Part shown: positions 54,570 through 62,967 of the stretch, piece after piece
Layout of the letters: each line of letters begins with the position of its first letter
How positions within the stretch are numbered: the stretch's first letter is position 1
Origin: Crateriforma conspicua
GTDB lineage: Bacteria; Planctomycetota; Planctomycetia; Pirellulales; Pirellulaceae
Direction of reading: 5' to 3'
Length of the DNA stretch: 64,000 nucleotides
NCBI RefSeq assembly: GCF_007752935.1
Contig: NZ_CP036319.1
Coordinates: 4,216,001 to 4,280,000 of the forward strand
Translations under genes and position numbers: made by a program
Notes under the pieces: model-generated
Seen by the model: only the letters and a program-made list of their open reading frames with translations
What the model was told of the DNA's origin: nothing
Database searches by the model: none

Positions 54570-55079
54570 ATGTCCCACTTTTCACCCGACGGCGACCCGC
54601 GGATGGTCGACGTTTCCGCCAAACCGCCGACCGTCCGCACCGCAACCGCCCGCGGCGTGATCACGATGTCGACCGCAACCGCCGATCGCATTCGCAACGC
54701 GGACACCGCCAAAGGCGATGTGGTCACGGTCGCCCAATTGGCCGCGATCCAGTCTGCCAAACGAACGCCGGATCTGATCCCGCTGTGCCACAGCATCGCC
54801 GTAGAATCGGTCGACGTGACGTTCCAGTGGTCCGGACGGGAAACGACCGATGGCGACCGTTTGGTGCGTTTGGTTTGCGACGCGACGGTCAAGACGTCGG
54901 GAAAGACGGGCGTGGAAATGGAAGCCCTGACGGCGGTGTCGGTCGGATGCTTGACGGTCTATGACATGGCCAAATCGATCGAGCGTGGGATGACGATCGG
55001 GCCGATTTGGCTGATCCACAAATCGGGTGGAAAGTCAGGCGACTATCACGCACCGCCGCGTGACCCCCGGACGCCGTAA
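54570..55079 (+). CDS. moaC: Cyclic pyranopterin monophosphate synthase (MoaC)
   Basis: A 169-residue molybdenum-cofactor enzyme that forms cPMP from the 3',8-cyclo-GTP product of MoaA. Family motifs: MVDVSAKPPTVRTATARG, IPLCHSIAVESVDV, and GVEMEALTAVSVGCLTVYDMAKSIERGM with the catalytic pair Asp132/Lys135, then KSGGKSGDY. The frame is open back to 54447 inside the preceding terminator, so ATG 54570 is the start. The leader before it (~54464-54585) is markedly C-rich and G-poor. No other moa genes are nearby, which is unusual for an otherwise clustered pathway. Confidence 0.94.
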   Translation: MSHFSPDGDPRMVDVSAKPPTVRTATARGVITMSTATADRIRNADTAKGDVVTVAQLAAIQSAKRTPDLIPLCHSIAVESVDVTFQWSGRETTDGDRLVRLVCDATVKTSGKTGVEMEALTAVSVGCLTVYDMAKSIERGMTIGPIWLIHKSGGKSGDYHAPPRDPRTP

Positions 55080-55228
55080 CGCCGGCCTTCTGTTCGCCAT
55101 GACATCGCGGCAATGCGTTTCTGATCCGCCTTGGTCGTGGTCACGCATGACAGGACGGTTCCCAGACGCCACAATATGAAGCGGACGTGTCCACCGTCAC
55201 GCCGTTTCCGATCCAACCCGGGCGTCGA

Positions 55229-57115
55229 ATGTTCCAGCGTATCTTGTTCCTGTGCCTTTTCGGTTCGCTTGGTTTAGCCACGGACGGTTTCGCCCCGCCC
55301 GATGCGTCAGCCGAATTGCCCGAACCGGTGCGACAGGCCGAAGCGGACCGGATCGCCGCAATCGCCAAAGCGATGCCTTCGGCCGTCAGCGTTTTTGTCC
55401 CCGGTGGTGCGGGCGGTGGCAGCGGCGTGCTGATTTCGCCCGACGGTTTCGCGCTGACCAACTTTCACGTGACCAGCCCGGCCGGGGAATACATGCGGTG
55501 CGGGCTGAGCGACGGCAACATCTATGACGCCGTGATCGTTGGGATCGACCCGGTGGGCGATTTGGCGATGATCCAGTTGCTGGGACGCAATGACTTTCCC
55601 GTTGCCGAGATCGGCGACAGCATGGCCGCACGACCGGGCGATTGGTGCATGGCCATCGGTAACCCGTTTTTGCTGGCCACCGATCTGCAACCCACCGTGA
55701 CCTGGGGAATCCTTAGCGGCGTCGGACGATACCAGTATCCCAGCGGAACGTTATTGGAATACGGCGACTGTTTGCAAACCGATGCATCGATCAATCCGGG
55801 CAATTCCGGCGGCCCGTTGTACGACGTTTCCGGCCGACTGTTGGGCATCATCGGACGGTGCAGTTTTGAAAAACGCAGTCGCGTCAACGTCGGCGTCGGC
55901 TATGCGATTTCCATCCGCCAAGCACAAAACTTTTTGGGATACCTACACAGTGGCCGCATCGTCGACCACGCCACGCTTGGCGCGACCGTTTCGACCGATC
56001 CCGATGCCGGTGTGGTGGTGACCAATATTTTGGAAAGCAGTGACGCCTATCGTCGTGGCTTGCGTTACGGATCCGAGATTTTGGAAGTCGACGGTCGGCC
56101 GGTGGTCACCGCAAACGAACTGCAAAACGTCTTGGCCACCATCCCGGCGCAGTGGCGAATCAAGATCGCTTTTGAACAAGACGGCGAAACCGTGGAAACA
56201 CTGGTCCGCCTTTCCAGCGTGCACCAACAAGACGAATTGCTGGAAAAGATGCAGGCCGCTTTGCCACCGCCGCCGCCACGACCGGCACCGGAAAAAGCAC
56301 CGAACGATCGCGATGCAGAACCATCGGATGACGAACCATCCGATGCACCGGAGCAACCGAAACAGCGTGACCCACACGGTCATCCCCACGGTTCGGCCGA
56401 CGCGGGTTCCGACATTCCGCCGGTGGCAAAGCAGAGGATCCAGCGTCGTCGCGGATTCGCCAATGGCTATTTCAATCAATTGGAAACCGATCGCGTCGTG
56501 AACCAGTTGATCCGTCAATCACCGACCGGCCAGGTCCAAGCGGAAGACGTTTGGGTGATCACCGGCCAGACCGATCAACCACGGCCGCAAGACGTCCAGA
56601 TTCGGATCGCCGTCGATCGCACCGCATTGATCGTGGGCGACGATTCCGCGGAACTGACCACGGCATCGGACCGCTATGACGCGATCGATTCGGGTGACTA
56701 TTCGGCACTGCTTGTTACCCTGGATTCATGGCGGCGCATCCTAGCCGATGGCCCCGCGCGCTTTGGCGAAACCTACTTCATGGGCACCATGCCGTTGGCG
56801 GGTGAACGTCCGCTGCGTGATTGTTTGCTGGGGATGCGAAGCGATACCGAAACGCGTTGGCTGTCGCATCCCGAAACGGGCACCCTGGAAGCGGTGGAGG
56901 TCTTCGCCGACCGTGACACCGATCCGGCGGAACTGTGGCTGCAATACGGCGATTCCCAAGACGAAAACGTGCCGGCCGTCTTGGACCTGCGTTTCGGCAC
57001 CGACAGTGTTCTGCGAATCAACGTCGACAGCTGGACCAGTGCGCCGGATCCCAAGGCCGACGCGCAGTCGCCGGCCGCCAATGCATCAGATGATCAAAAG
57101 GAGGATGCGTCGTGA
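55229..57115 (+). CDS. HtrA/DegP-like serine protease with PDZ and extra C-terminal domain
   Basis: A 628-residue exported S1C protease. Signal peptide at ~1-27 (ATG 55229, with a GTG 14 codons upstream). The triad is intact: His80 (ALTNFHV), Asp111 (VGDLAM) and Ser193 (GNSGGP). A PDZ domain (~250-335) follows, then a Pro/Asp/His-rich linker (~340-400) and a ~220-residue C-terminal domain (~410-628) that I do not recognise. HtrA proteases degrade misfolded envelope proteins. Its stop overlaps the start of the next gene by 4 nt (GTGA) with AAGGAGG at 57098-57104, so the two are translationally coupled. First gene of a three-gene HtrA-like cluster. Confidence 0.88.
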   Translation: MFQRILFLCLFGSLGLATDGFAPPDASAELPEPVRQAEADRIAAIAKAMPSAVSVFVPGGAGGGSGVLISPDGFALTNFHVTSPAGEYMRCGLSDGNIYDAVIVGIDPVGDLAMIQLLGRNDFPVAEIGDSMAARPGDWCMAIGNPFLLATDLQPTVTWGILSGVGRYQYPSGTLLEYGDCLQTDASINPGNSGGPLYDVSGRLLGIIGRCSFEKRSRVNVGVGYAISIRQAQNFLGYLHSGRIVDHATLGATVSTDPDAGVVVTNILESSDAYRRGLRYGSEILEVDGRPVVTANELQNVLATIPAQWRIKIAFEQDGETVETLVRLSSVHQQDELLEKMQAALPPPPPRPAPEKAPNDRDAEPSDDEPSDAPEQPKQRDPHGHPHGSADAGSDIPPVAKQRIQRRRGFANGYFNQLETDRVVNQLIRQSPTGQVQAEDVWVITGQTDQPRPQDVQIRIAVDRTALIVGDDSAELTTASDRYDAIDSGDYSALLVTLDSWRRILADGPARFGETYFMGTMPLAGERPLRDCLLGMRSDTETRWLSHPETGTLEAVEVFADRDTDPAELWLQYGDSQDENVPAVLDLRFGTDSVLRINVDSWTSAPDPKADAQSPAANASDDQKEDAS

Positions 57116-58215
57116 TCACGCGTAAGCACAACGATCGGATAAACATCGGCACATCCACGGCGACAATCGGTATGCGTGGGATGGCATGCGTCGCTTTCGC
57201 GTTAAGTCTGATGTTCGCTTGGTCGGCCAGCCCATCAAACGCTCAGCCGCCGACAATGCACGACTTGGCCCGCGAAGCACAGAAACGGGTGGTCAAAATC
57301 TATGGGGCTGGCGGCAAACGCGGATTGGAAGCCTATCAAAGCGGGTTTCTGGTATCGCCGTTCGGACATGTCGCCACGGCGTGGAGCTATGTGTTGGACG
57401 TCGAGCCCATCGTCGTGACCGATGACGGCCGACGCTTTGATTCCAAGATCGTCGGATTCCAACCGGCGTTGGAATTGGCGGTGCTGAAAATCGATGTCGA
57501 CGGCTTGGACTACTTTCCCTTGCCCGGCACAGGCGATGAACCCGACGAATCGACCACATGGATCGAACCTGCGATCGGTGATCCCGTCTTGGCGGTCAGC
57601 AACCTGTTCGGCGTGGCGACGGGCAACGAACCCGCCAGCGTGATGCAGGGGACCATCGCGGCCATCGCGCGTCTGGATGCCGGCCGCGGCAATTTCAAAA
57701 CACCCTACCGCGGCAAAGTATTTGTGTTGGATTTGATCGCCAACAACCCTGGGGCGGCCGGTGGCGCGTTGGTGGCCCCGGACGGACGCTTGGTCGCGAT
57801 GTTGGGCAAAGAACTGCGTGACTCCGAAACCGGTGTTTGGTTGAACTATGCGATTCCGATCTCCGTGATCAAGACAGCCGTCGATGACATCGTCGCCGGT
57901 CGCGAATCAGTGGTGCCCGACGAATCGGATCCGATTTTGGATCGTGATCGATCCCACAATCTGGAAACCCTCGGTCTGGTCTTGGTGCCGGATGTCTTGG
58001 AGAAAACGCCCGCATTTGTCGACGAAGTCATCGCCAAGTCGCCGGGAGCCAAATCCGAGCTGCGTCCCGACGACTTGCTACTGATGATCAACGGTCGTCG
58101 CATCGATGGCCAAGCCAGCCTGAAAGACCAGTTGCGCCGAATCGACCGACGCGACAAAGTCCAATTGACGATCCAGCGTGGCACACGAATCATTCCCGTC
58201 ACGATCCAGCCTTGA
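57112..58215 (+). CDS. HtrA-like PDZ protein without catalytic triad (pseudoprotease 1)
   Basis: A 367-residue exported protein (signal ~22-44) with the S1C double-barrel fold and one PDZ domain (~275-367). All three catalytic positions are changed: T-N-x-H-V becomes ATAWSYV (Ser92 for His), D-L-A-V-L-K-I becomes ELAVLKI (Glu121 for Asp) and GNSGGP becomes GAAGGA (Ala216 for Ser). The fold motifs around them remain, which points to a binding or regulatory role. GTG start overlapping the previous stop by 4 nt, with a strong Shine-Dalgarno. Probably co-produced with the active protease in a defined ratio. Confidence 0.85.
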   Translation: MITRKHNDRINIGTSTATIGMRGMACVAFALSLMFAWSASPSNAQPPTMHDLAREAQKRVVKIYGAGGKRGLEAYQSGFLVSPFGHVATAWSYVLDVEPIVVTDDGRRFDSKIVGFQPALELAVLKIDVDGLDYFPLPGTGDEPDESTTWIEPAIGDPVLAVSNLFGVATGNEPASVMQGTIAAIARLDAGRGNFKTPYRGKVFVLDLIANNPGAAGGALVAPDGRLVAMLGKELRDSETGVWLNYAIPISVIKTAVDDIVAGRESVVPDESDPILDRDRSHNLETLGLVLVPDVLEKTPAFVDEVIAKSPGAKSELRPDDLLLMINGRRIDGQASLKDQLRRIDRRDKVQLTIQRGTRIIPVTIQP

Positions 58216-58234
58216 TGAAACGACGCCTTTGCAC

Positions 58235-60283
58235 ATGCGATTGATCTTACGGAATTCATTGCCCGCTGGTGTTCACTCGGCCATTTCGGCGACCCTTCTG
58301 GCCGTCGTCGTCTTGATGTTGGCGGACGGAAATACCACGGACGCCCAAGGCACATCATCCACCGCGCAACGTTTGCAGTTTCAAACCGCGATGGCGTCCA
58401 GCGTCCGCGAGGCCTGCGATCCGCTTTGGCAATCCGTTGTGACCGTCCAGCCGATCGGCACGGCCGATTCCGCGGGCGACGAAGTCCGCGCCGATGCTCC
58501 CACCACGGGGATCATTGTCGATGGCGACGGCTACATTTTGACCTCCAACTTGGTGACCAAAGCGAATGCCGCCAGTCTGTTGATTCGACTGGACGACGGG
58601 TCACGTCATGCCGCCGAAGTCATTGCGACCGACCACCACCGAAACCTGGTGTTGTTGAAGATCGACGCCGACCAGACCTTAATCCCGGCGGATCTGTCGT
58701 CGCCGCCATCGATGCAAGTCGGACAAACGACCATCGCGATGGGACGTTATGGCACCGATGGATCACCACTGGTCAGCACCGGAATTTTGAGCGCGCTTTC
58801 ACGATTGGAAGGCATCGCGATTCAGACCGACGCTCGTGTCAGCCCGTCGTTCTATGGTGGCCCGCTAATCGATCTGAACGGACACGTTTTGGGGATCGTC
58901 ATCCCCGCGGTGGCCGTCGGTGGCGCCGAAGAAGAAACCAGTTGGTACGACGCGGGAATTGCATTCGCGATTACTGCCGGCGTGATCACCGAAAAACTGC
59001 AACGTTTGAAGTCCGGTGACGACATCCGCAAGGGCTTGCTGGGCTTGGTCCCCAAATCCAAAGATCCGTATGACAATGACACCACGTTGGCTTCGGTACG
59101 CTTGCGTTCACCTGCCGAGCAAGCCGGGCTGATCGCCGGTGACGTGGTCACGAAAGTGGCCGGTCGCGACGTTCAACGTTTTCAACAGATCAAAGAAGCT
59201 TTGGGACCCTATGACGCCGGCGACACGGTCGACGTTTCGGTGCAACGCGATGGTCAGGTCGTCGACGTCCAGATTCAATTGGCCGACAACATCCCGCCGC
59301 TGCAACCGCAACGACTCGGCATCATCGCAAGATCACCGGCCGACCAGTCAGGTACCGACCAGGACGAAGCACAATCGCAGGGTGTCATTGTCGATGATGT
59401 GATCCCCGATTCCCCGGCCGCGAAGACCTTCCAAGTCGGTGACCGTATCGTCGCCGCCGGAAAGATCGATGACATCGACATTGAAACGCTGCGACGTTTG
59501 GTGGTGACGGCTTCGCCCGATCAACCGACGACGTTCAAGGTGATGCGTCAGACCGATGGCGAACAGTCCGACGCGGGGCCGCTGGAACTTTCCATTCAAA
59601 CGAATCCGGTCGCTGGCCCGATCACCGGCAAGACTCCGAAGTCTTGGGCCGGCGATTGGAACGACACCGAATGGGCCGCAGAACCATTGAAGCTGCCCGA
59701 CGTCCCCAATGCGGCGGTTGTGCTGGCACCGTCGGCCGAGGATTCGGAAACGGGACGGCCGTTGGGTTTGTTTGTCGCTTTGCAACCACCGGGTGACCCG
59801 CCACCGGAAAAGGCCATCGAAGCTTGGACCGAAGCGGCCAAGCAATCGGGTGTGGTTGTATGTGTGGTCGCTGCGGAATCGGACCAAGGTTGGAAACCAA
59901 AAGAAATTGACCTGATCGATCGGATTGCCGCCGCGGTGATGAAACGAACGGGCGTCGCATCAACGGCGGTCGCCATCGGATCCGTCTCCGGTGCAATCGG
60001 TGGTGACGCCGGGCCGGCCGACGCGATGGCGTTGGCCGCAGGACTTTCTCTGGTCCACCGATTTGGCGGGATCGCTTTATCGGACAAGACGCGTCCTCCC
60101 GCCATTCGCGTCAAGGAAAACGATCCTGAAACGGCGGTGCACGTCCTGTTGCCCATCAGTGATGACGATTCGCTGCCCACCTGGGGTACGGCCCTGCGAC
60201 GCGCCGGCTACGCGATCATCAACGGCAAACCACTGGACCGTGCCGGACTTTTGGGTTGGGTGCGGCGGTTACAAGCGATCTGA
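58235..60283 (+). CDS. HtrA-like two-PDZ protein without catalytic triad (pseudoprotease 2)
   Basis: A 682-residue exported protein (hydrophobic signal ~12-38). The S1C-like domain (~60-270) again lacks the triad: ILTSNLV (Leu106 for His), RNLVLLKI (Asn137 for Asp) and SFYGGP (Tyr207 for Ser). Two PDZ domains follow (~285-375 and ~385-470). The C-terminal ~190 residues look like an alpha/beta sheet domain (NAAVVLAPS, LGLFVALQPPGDP, AIGSVSGAIGG), perhaps a degenerate hydrolase of the dienelactone or S9 kind whose G-x-S-x-G is imperfect. It starts 19 nt after the previous stop. Third gene of the cluster. Confidence 0.8.
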   Translation: MRLILRNSLPAGVHSAISATLLAVVVLMLADGNTTDAQGTSSTAQRLQFQTAMASSVREACDPLWQSVVTVQPIGTADSAGDEVRADAPTTGIIVDGDGYILTSNLVTKANAASLLIRLDDGSRHAAEVIATDHHRNLVLLKIDADQTLIPADLSSPPSMQVGQTTIAMGRYGTDGSPLVSTGILSALSRLEGIAIQTDARVSPSFYGGPLIDLNGHVLGIVIPAVAVGGAEEETSWYDAGIAFAITAGVITEKLQRLKSGDDIRKGLLGLVPKSKDPYDNDTTLASVRLRSPAEQAGLIAGDVVTKVAGRDVQRFQQIKEALGPYDAGDTVDVSVQRDGQVVDVQIQLADNIPPLQPQRLGIIARSPADQSGTDQDEAQSQGVIVDDVIPDSPAAKTFQVGDRIVAAGKIDDIDIETLRRLVVTASPDQPTTFKVMRQTDGEQSDAGPLELSIQTNPVAGPITGKTPKSWAGDWNDTEWAAEPLKLPDVPNAAVVLAPSAEDSETGRPLGLFVALQPPGDPPPEKAIEAWTEAAKQSGVVVCVVAAESDQGWKPKEIDLIDRIAAAVMKRTGVASTAVAIGSVSGAIGGDAGPADAMALAAGLSLVHRFGGIALSDKTRPPAIRVKENDPETAVHVLLPISDDDSLPTWGTALRRAGYAIINGKPLDRAGLLGWVRRLQAI

Positions 60284-60493
60284 TCGTCAGGGTCGCTGAC
60301 GCGGGCTGGCATCAGCAGGCGAAGGCTGGCATCTAGCGAAAACGGCGTTCAATGGACGCTGGATCCGTCATGGGGCGACCGTGAAACCCGGCGGGAATCT
60401 GTATCGATTGGGCGGTTTTTCTGGATTGTGACGGTCGTTTGGCCGATCTGGATTGTGTCACGATCCACCCCAGCCACGGACAGGGCCGCCGCC

Positions 60494-61192
60494 ATGACTG
60501 TCGTTTCGAACCAATATCGCTTCGCGATCCGATCGCGAATCACCCTGATCGCCGGAGCCCTGGCTCTGTTCAGCTTCGCCGGCATCACCGGCTGCGTCGG
60601 CCCCATGGGATGCGGGCCGATGGGTTGCGATTCGGGCGGATGCGATGCCGGCGGGCCGATCATGTTGGGACACGCCAACACCGGCTGTCAAAGCTGCAGC
60701 GACTGTGGCGAATTGTACATCGACCCGTGGATCAACCATCCCGCCAATGCCTGTGATCCGTGCGATGTTTGTGGCAACTACAACGGCCAATCGTGTGGCA
60801 AATGCCGCAGCGTTTTCGGTGGTATCGCCCATCTTTGGGGATATCGTTGCGATGGCGGATGCGACGGCGGGTGTGACAGTTGCCAAGTGCCGATGGGGCA
60901 CGGTGCGCTGTACGCCGGAAGCAGTTGCGGTTGTGAAACGGCGTGTGACTGTGGCGTCGAACCGGCCTGTGGCATGGAACCCGCTTGCGGCGTCGAATCC
61001 TGTGGCGGCTGTGCAACTTGTGGCGGTGGACACATCGCCGATGGGTCGGTGATCAGCGACGGCAGTGTGATCGTCGGACAGGGCACCACCCAACGTCACT
61101 TGGCTAAACCGTACCGACCGGCCCGCACACGCCAGATCTTCCGCAGTCGTGCGGCAGAAATCACCAGCGTTCCGCACGCATCAAGCTACTGA
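60494..61192 (+). CDS. Cys-rich lipoprotein
   Basis: A 232-residue protein with a lipoprotein signal (hydrophobic ~14-32, lipobox GITGC). The mature part has about 35 Cys in short repeats (CGPMGC, CDSGGCDAGG, CQSCSDCGE, CDPCDVCG, CDGGCDGGCDSC, CGCETACDCG), with Gly and few hydrophobic residues. It ends in a Cys-free basic tail. Such proteins may cross-link by disulphides in the planctomycete envelope or bind metals; neither is shown by the sequence. The frame is open back to GTG 60428, but ATG 60494 fits the signal. A 20-bp direct repeat (GGCTGGCATC twice, 60304-60333) lies upstream. Confidence 0.72.
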   Translation: MTVVSNQYRFAIRSRITLIAGALALFSFAGITGCVGPMGCGPMGCDSGGCDAGGPIMLGHANTGCQSCSDCGELYIDPWINHPANACDPCDVCGNYNGQSCGKCRSVFGGIAHLWGYRCDGGCDGGCDSCQVPMGHGALYAGSSCGCETACDCGVEPACGMEPACGVESCGGCATCGGGHIADGSVISDGSVIVGQGTTQRHLAKPYRPARTRQIFRSRAAEITSVPHASSY

Positions 61193-61234
61193 TCGCTTTC
61201 GAACCGATCCGTTCGGTCCGCATTGCATCGGCCG

Positions 61235-62734
61235 CTAGTAACCCATCTCGCGGCGTGGCACCGATGCCAACAGTTTGACCAACGCGGCACGCAGTTCACG
61301 GACCTTCAGCGGCAACGCCAACAGCTTGCGATTGGGTCCGCGTCGGGCTTGGCGAATGATCTGTTCTTGGCGACGATCGGCCAACAAGATCGACGGGATC
61401 TCACAGGTGTGTTCGTCGGTCGCGAATCGGTTGTACGCTTCAACGGCCAGTGATCCCAATTCCGCGGCGCCGAAAATCACACAGTCCGCGGGCTTGTCTT
61501 CGCCTTCGACGAAACGCCCCAGCGCGCGGTTGGGGTCGCTGATCACCAAGACACGATAGCCCTTGGATTTCAAGCGTTCGCGAACCGCGTTTTGCAATGC
61601 GATCTTGGATTCTACCAACATCACGACGTAACCTTCGCCCTCGTTGGACGGGCCCGTTTCATCGTCGTCGGGCGTATCGCTGGCCACGCTATATTCATCC
61701 ACGCGGCGTCGATCTCCGGCGGCCAGTTGTTCCATCGCCCGCTTGGATTCTTCCATCAATTGCCGGGCCGACTGGATCCGCTTGTCGGGTCGGAAAGTCA
61801 TCGCACGCTGGACCAGATGATTGACCACCCCGGGAATGTCGGGAACCAAATCATGCAGCGGAGTGATTTCTTGGAACCGCGACACGTTTAGCCGTGCCAA
61901 GCGGTCACGAGTTTCCGTCAACGCCGGCCGGCCGGCCAACATGTGGTACAGCATGTTGCCGGCAAAAAAGATATCGCTGCGTGGATCGTCTTTTCGGACT
62001 CCCGTTCCACGTTCCAATGCGGCATAGTCGATCGCCCGCGCGTTGGGGCAATCCGCGATTTCCTCGGGGTTGTTGCGGTCGCTGAGCGCGGCCAAACCAA
62101 AGTCGACCAGCTTGGCCTTGCCGTCGGCGGTCGTCAGCACGTTGGACAACTTCAAGTCACGGTGGGAAATCCCCAGCGACGCCGCATAGTCCAGTCCGCT
62201 GCTGATTTCGTACATCAATCGCAACGCCAATTCGGGCGGCAGCTTGCCCCGAATCCGGACCAGATCCCGAAGCGTTTGTCCTTCGACGAACTCCATCACC
62301 AAGAACGGATTCCGCTTGTCGGGCACGACGTCAAAAATGCGAACGATGTTGGGGTGCCGCAGCTTCAAGCCCATGTTGCCTTCGCGTAGGAACTGTTCCA
62401 GTTCTTTGACTTCGTCGCGAAAGCGTTTTCGCAGGACTTTGACCGCAAAAACCTGGTCGTCCTTTTCAGCGCGATACACCCGGGCGAAGGTACCGGCACC
62501 GATCAAATACAGGACCTTGTAGTCACCGAAAAAGTATCCCGAGCGGTCGCCCCGCATGATTTTTTCGGTCTGCAACGTGGTCACCAGTCCACGCTTTTGC
62601 AGCGCCGAAACGGCGTCGTCCAGCGTCAGTTCACCAACGCCCAGGTCGCTGATCGCCTGATTGACCTCACGGCGTTCGGCCAGCCCATGGTCGATCACTC
62701 GCATGGCGAAATCTTCGGCGGTCAAATCGCTCAT
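61235..62734 (-). CDS. Ser/Thr protein kinase with C-terminal pseudo-receiver
   Basis: A 499-residue cytoplasmic protein. A helical N-terminal region (~1-65) precedes an active-looking Hanks-type kinase: Gly loop IGAGTFARVY, Lys99 (VFAVKV), HRDLKLSN with Asp193, and DFG at 211-213. A charged linker (~345-390) leads to a receiver-like domain (~393-495). The phospho-acceptor position, expected in A-D-C-V-I-x-D, reads ADCVIFGAAELG and so has no Asp; the fold strands remain. No transmembrane helix follows the kinase, unlike PASTA or Pkn-type receptors. It stands alone between the Cys-rich lipoprotein gene (convergent) and a histidine kinase gene upstream. Confidence 0.88.
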   Translation of the reverse strand: MSDLTAEDFAMRVIDHGLAERREVNQAISDLGVGELTLDDAVSALQKRGLVTTLQTEKIMRGDRSGYFFGDYKVLYLIGAGTFARVYRAEKDDQVFAVKVLRKRFRDEVKELEQFLREGNMGLKLRHPNIVRIFDVVPDKRNPFLVMEFVEGQTLRDLVRIRGKLPPELALRLMYEISSGLDYAASLGISHRDLKLSNVLTTADGKAKLVDFGLAALSDRNNPEEIADCPNARAIDYAALERGTGVRKDDPRSDIFFAGNMLYHMLAGRPALTETRDRLARLNVSRFQEITPLHDLVPDIPGVVNHLVQRAMTFRPDKRIQSARQLMEESKRAMEQLAAGDRRRVDEYSVASDTPDDDETGPSNEGEGYVVMLVESKIALQNAVRERLKSKGYRVLVISDPNRALGRFVEGEDKPADCVIFGAAELGSLAVEAYNRFATDEHTCEIPSILLADRRQEQIIRQARRGPNRKLLALPLKVRELRAALVKLLASVPRREMGY

Positions 62735-62967
62735 GATGAAATATGTCGGTTCCGGCCGGTGGCGTATGGGAGCTGTCGGGAAACACCTTTCGCACTTCCC
62801 TCATTGATTTGAAACCCATCATACACACGGTCCGCCACGAATCGATCGGGCAGAAATCCGCACGCCCTGTGATTCGAAGGCGACCCGCATCTGGGAAGCC
62901 GGACAATTGGTCCATTCGGATCGATCGTTAAAAACCGTCGGTCGATGATTGACCGAAAACGACACCG

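Noticed and set aside
60285-60340. GGCTGGCATC direct repeat as a mobile element end
   Set aside because: Only two 10-bp copies 20 bp apart, with no inverted ends or duplication.
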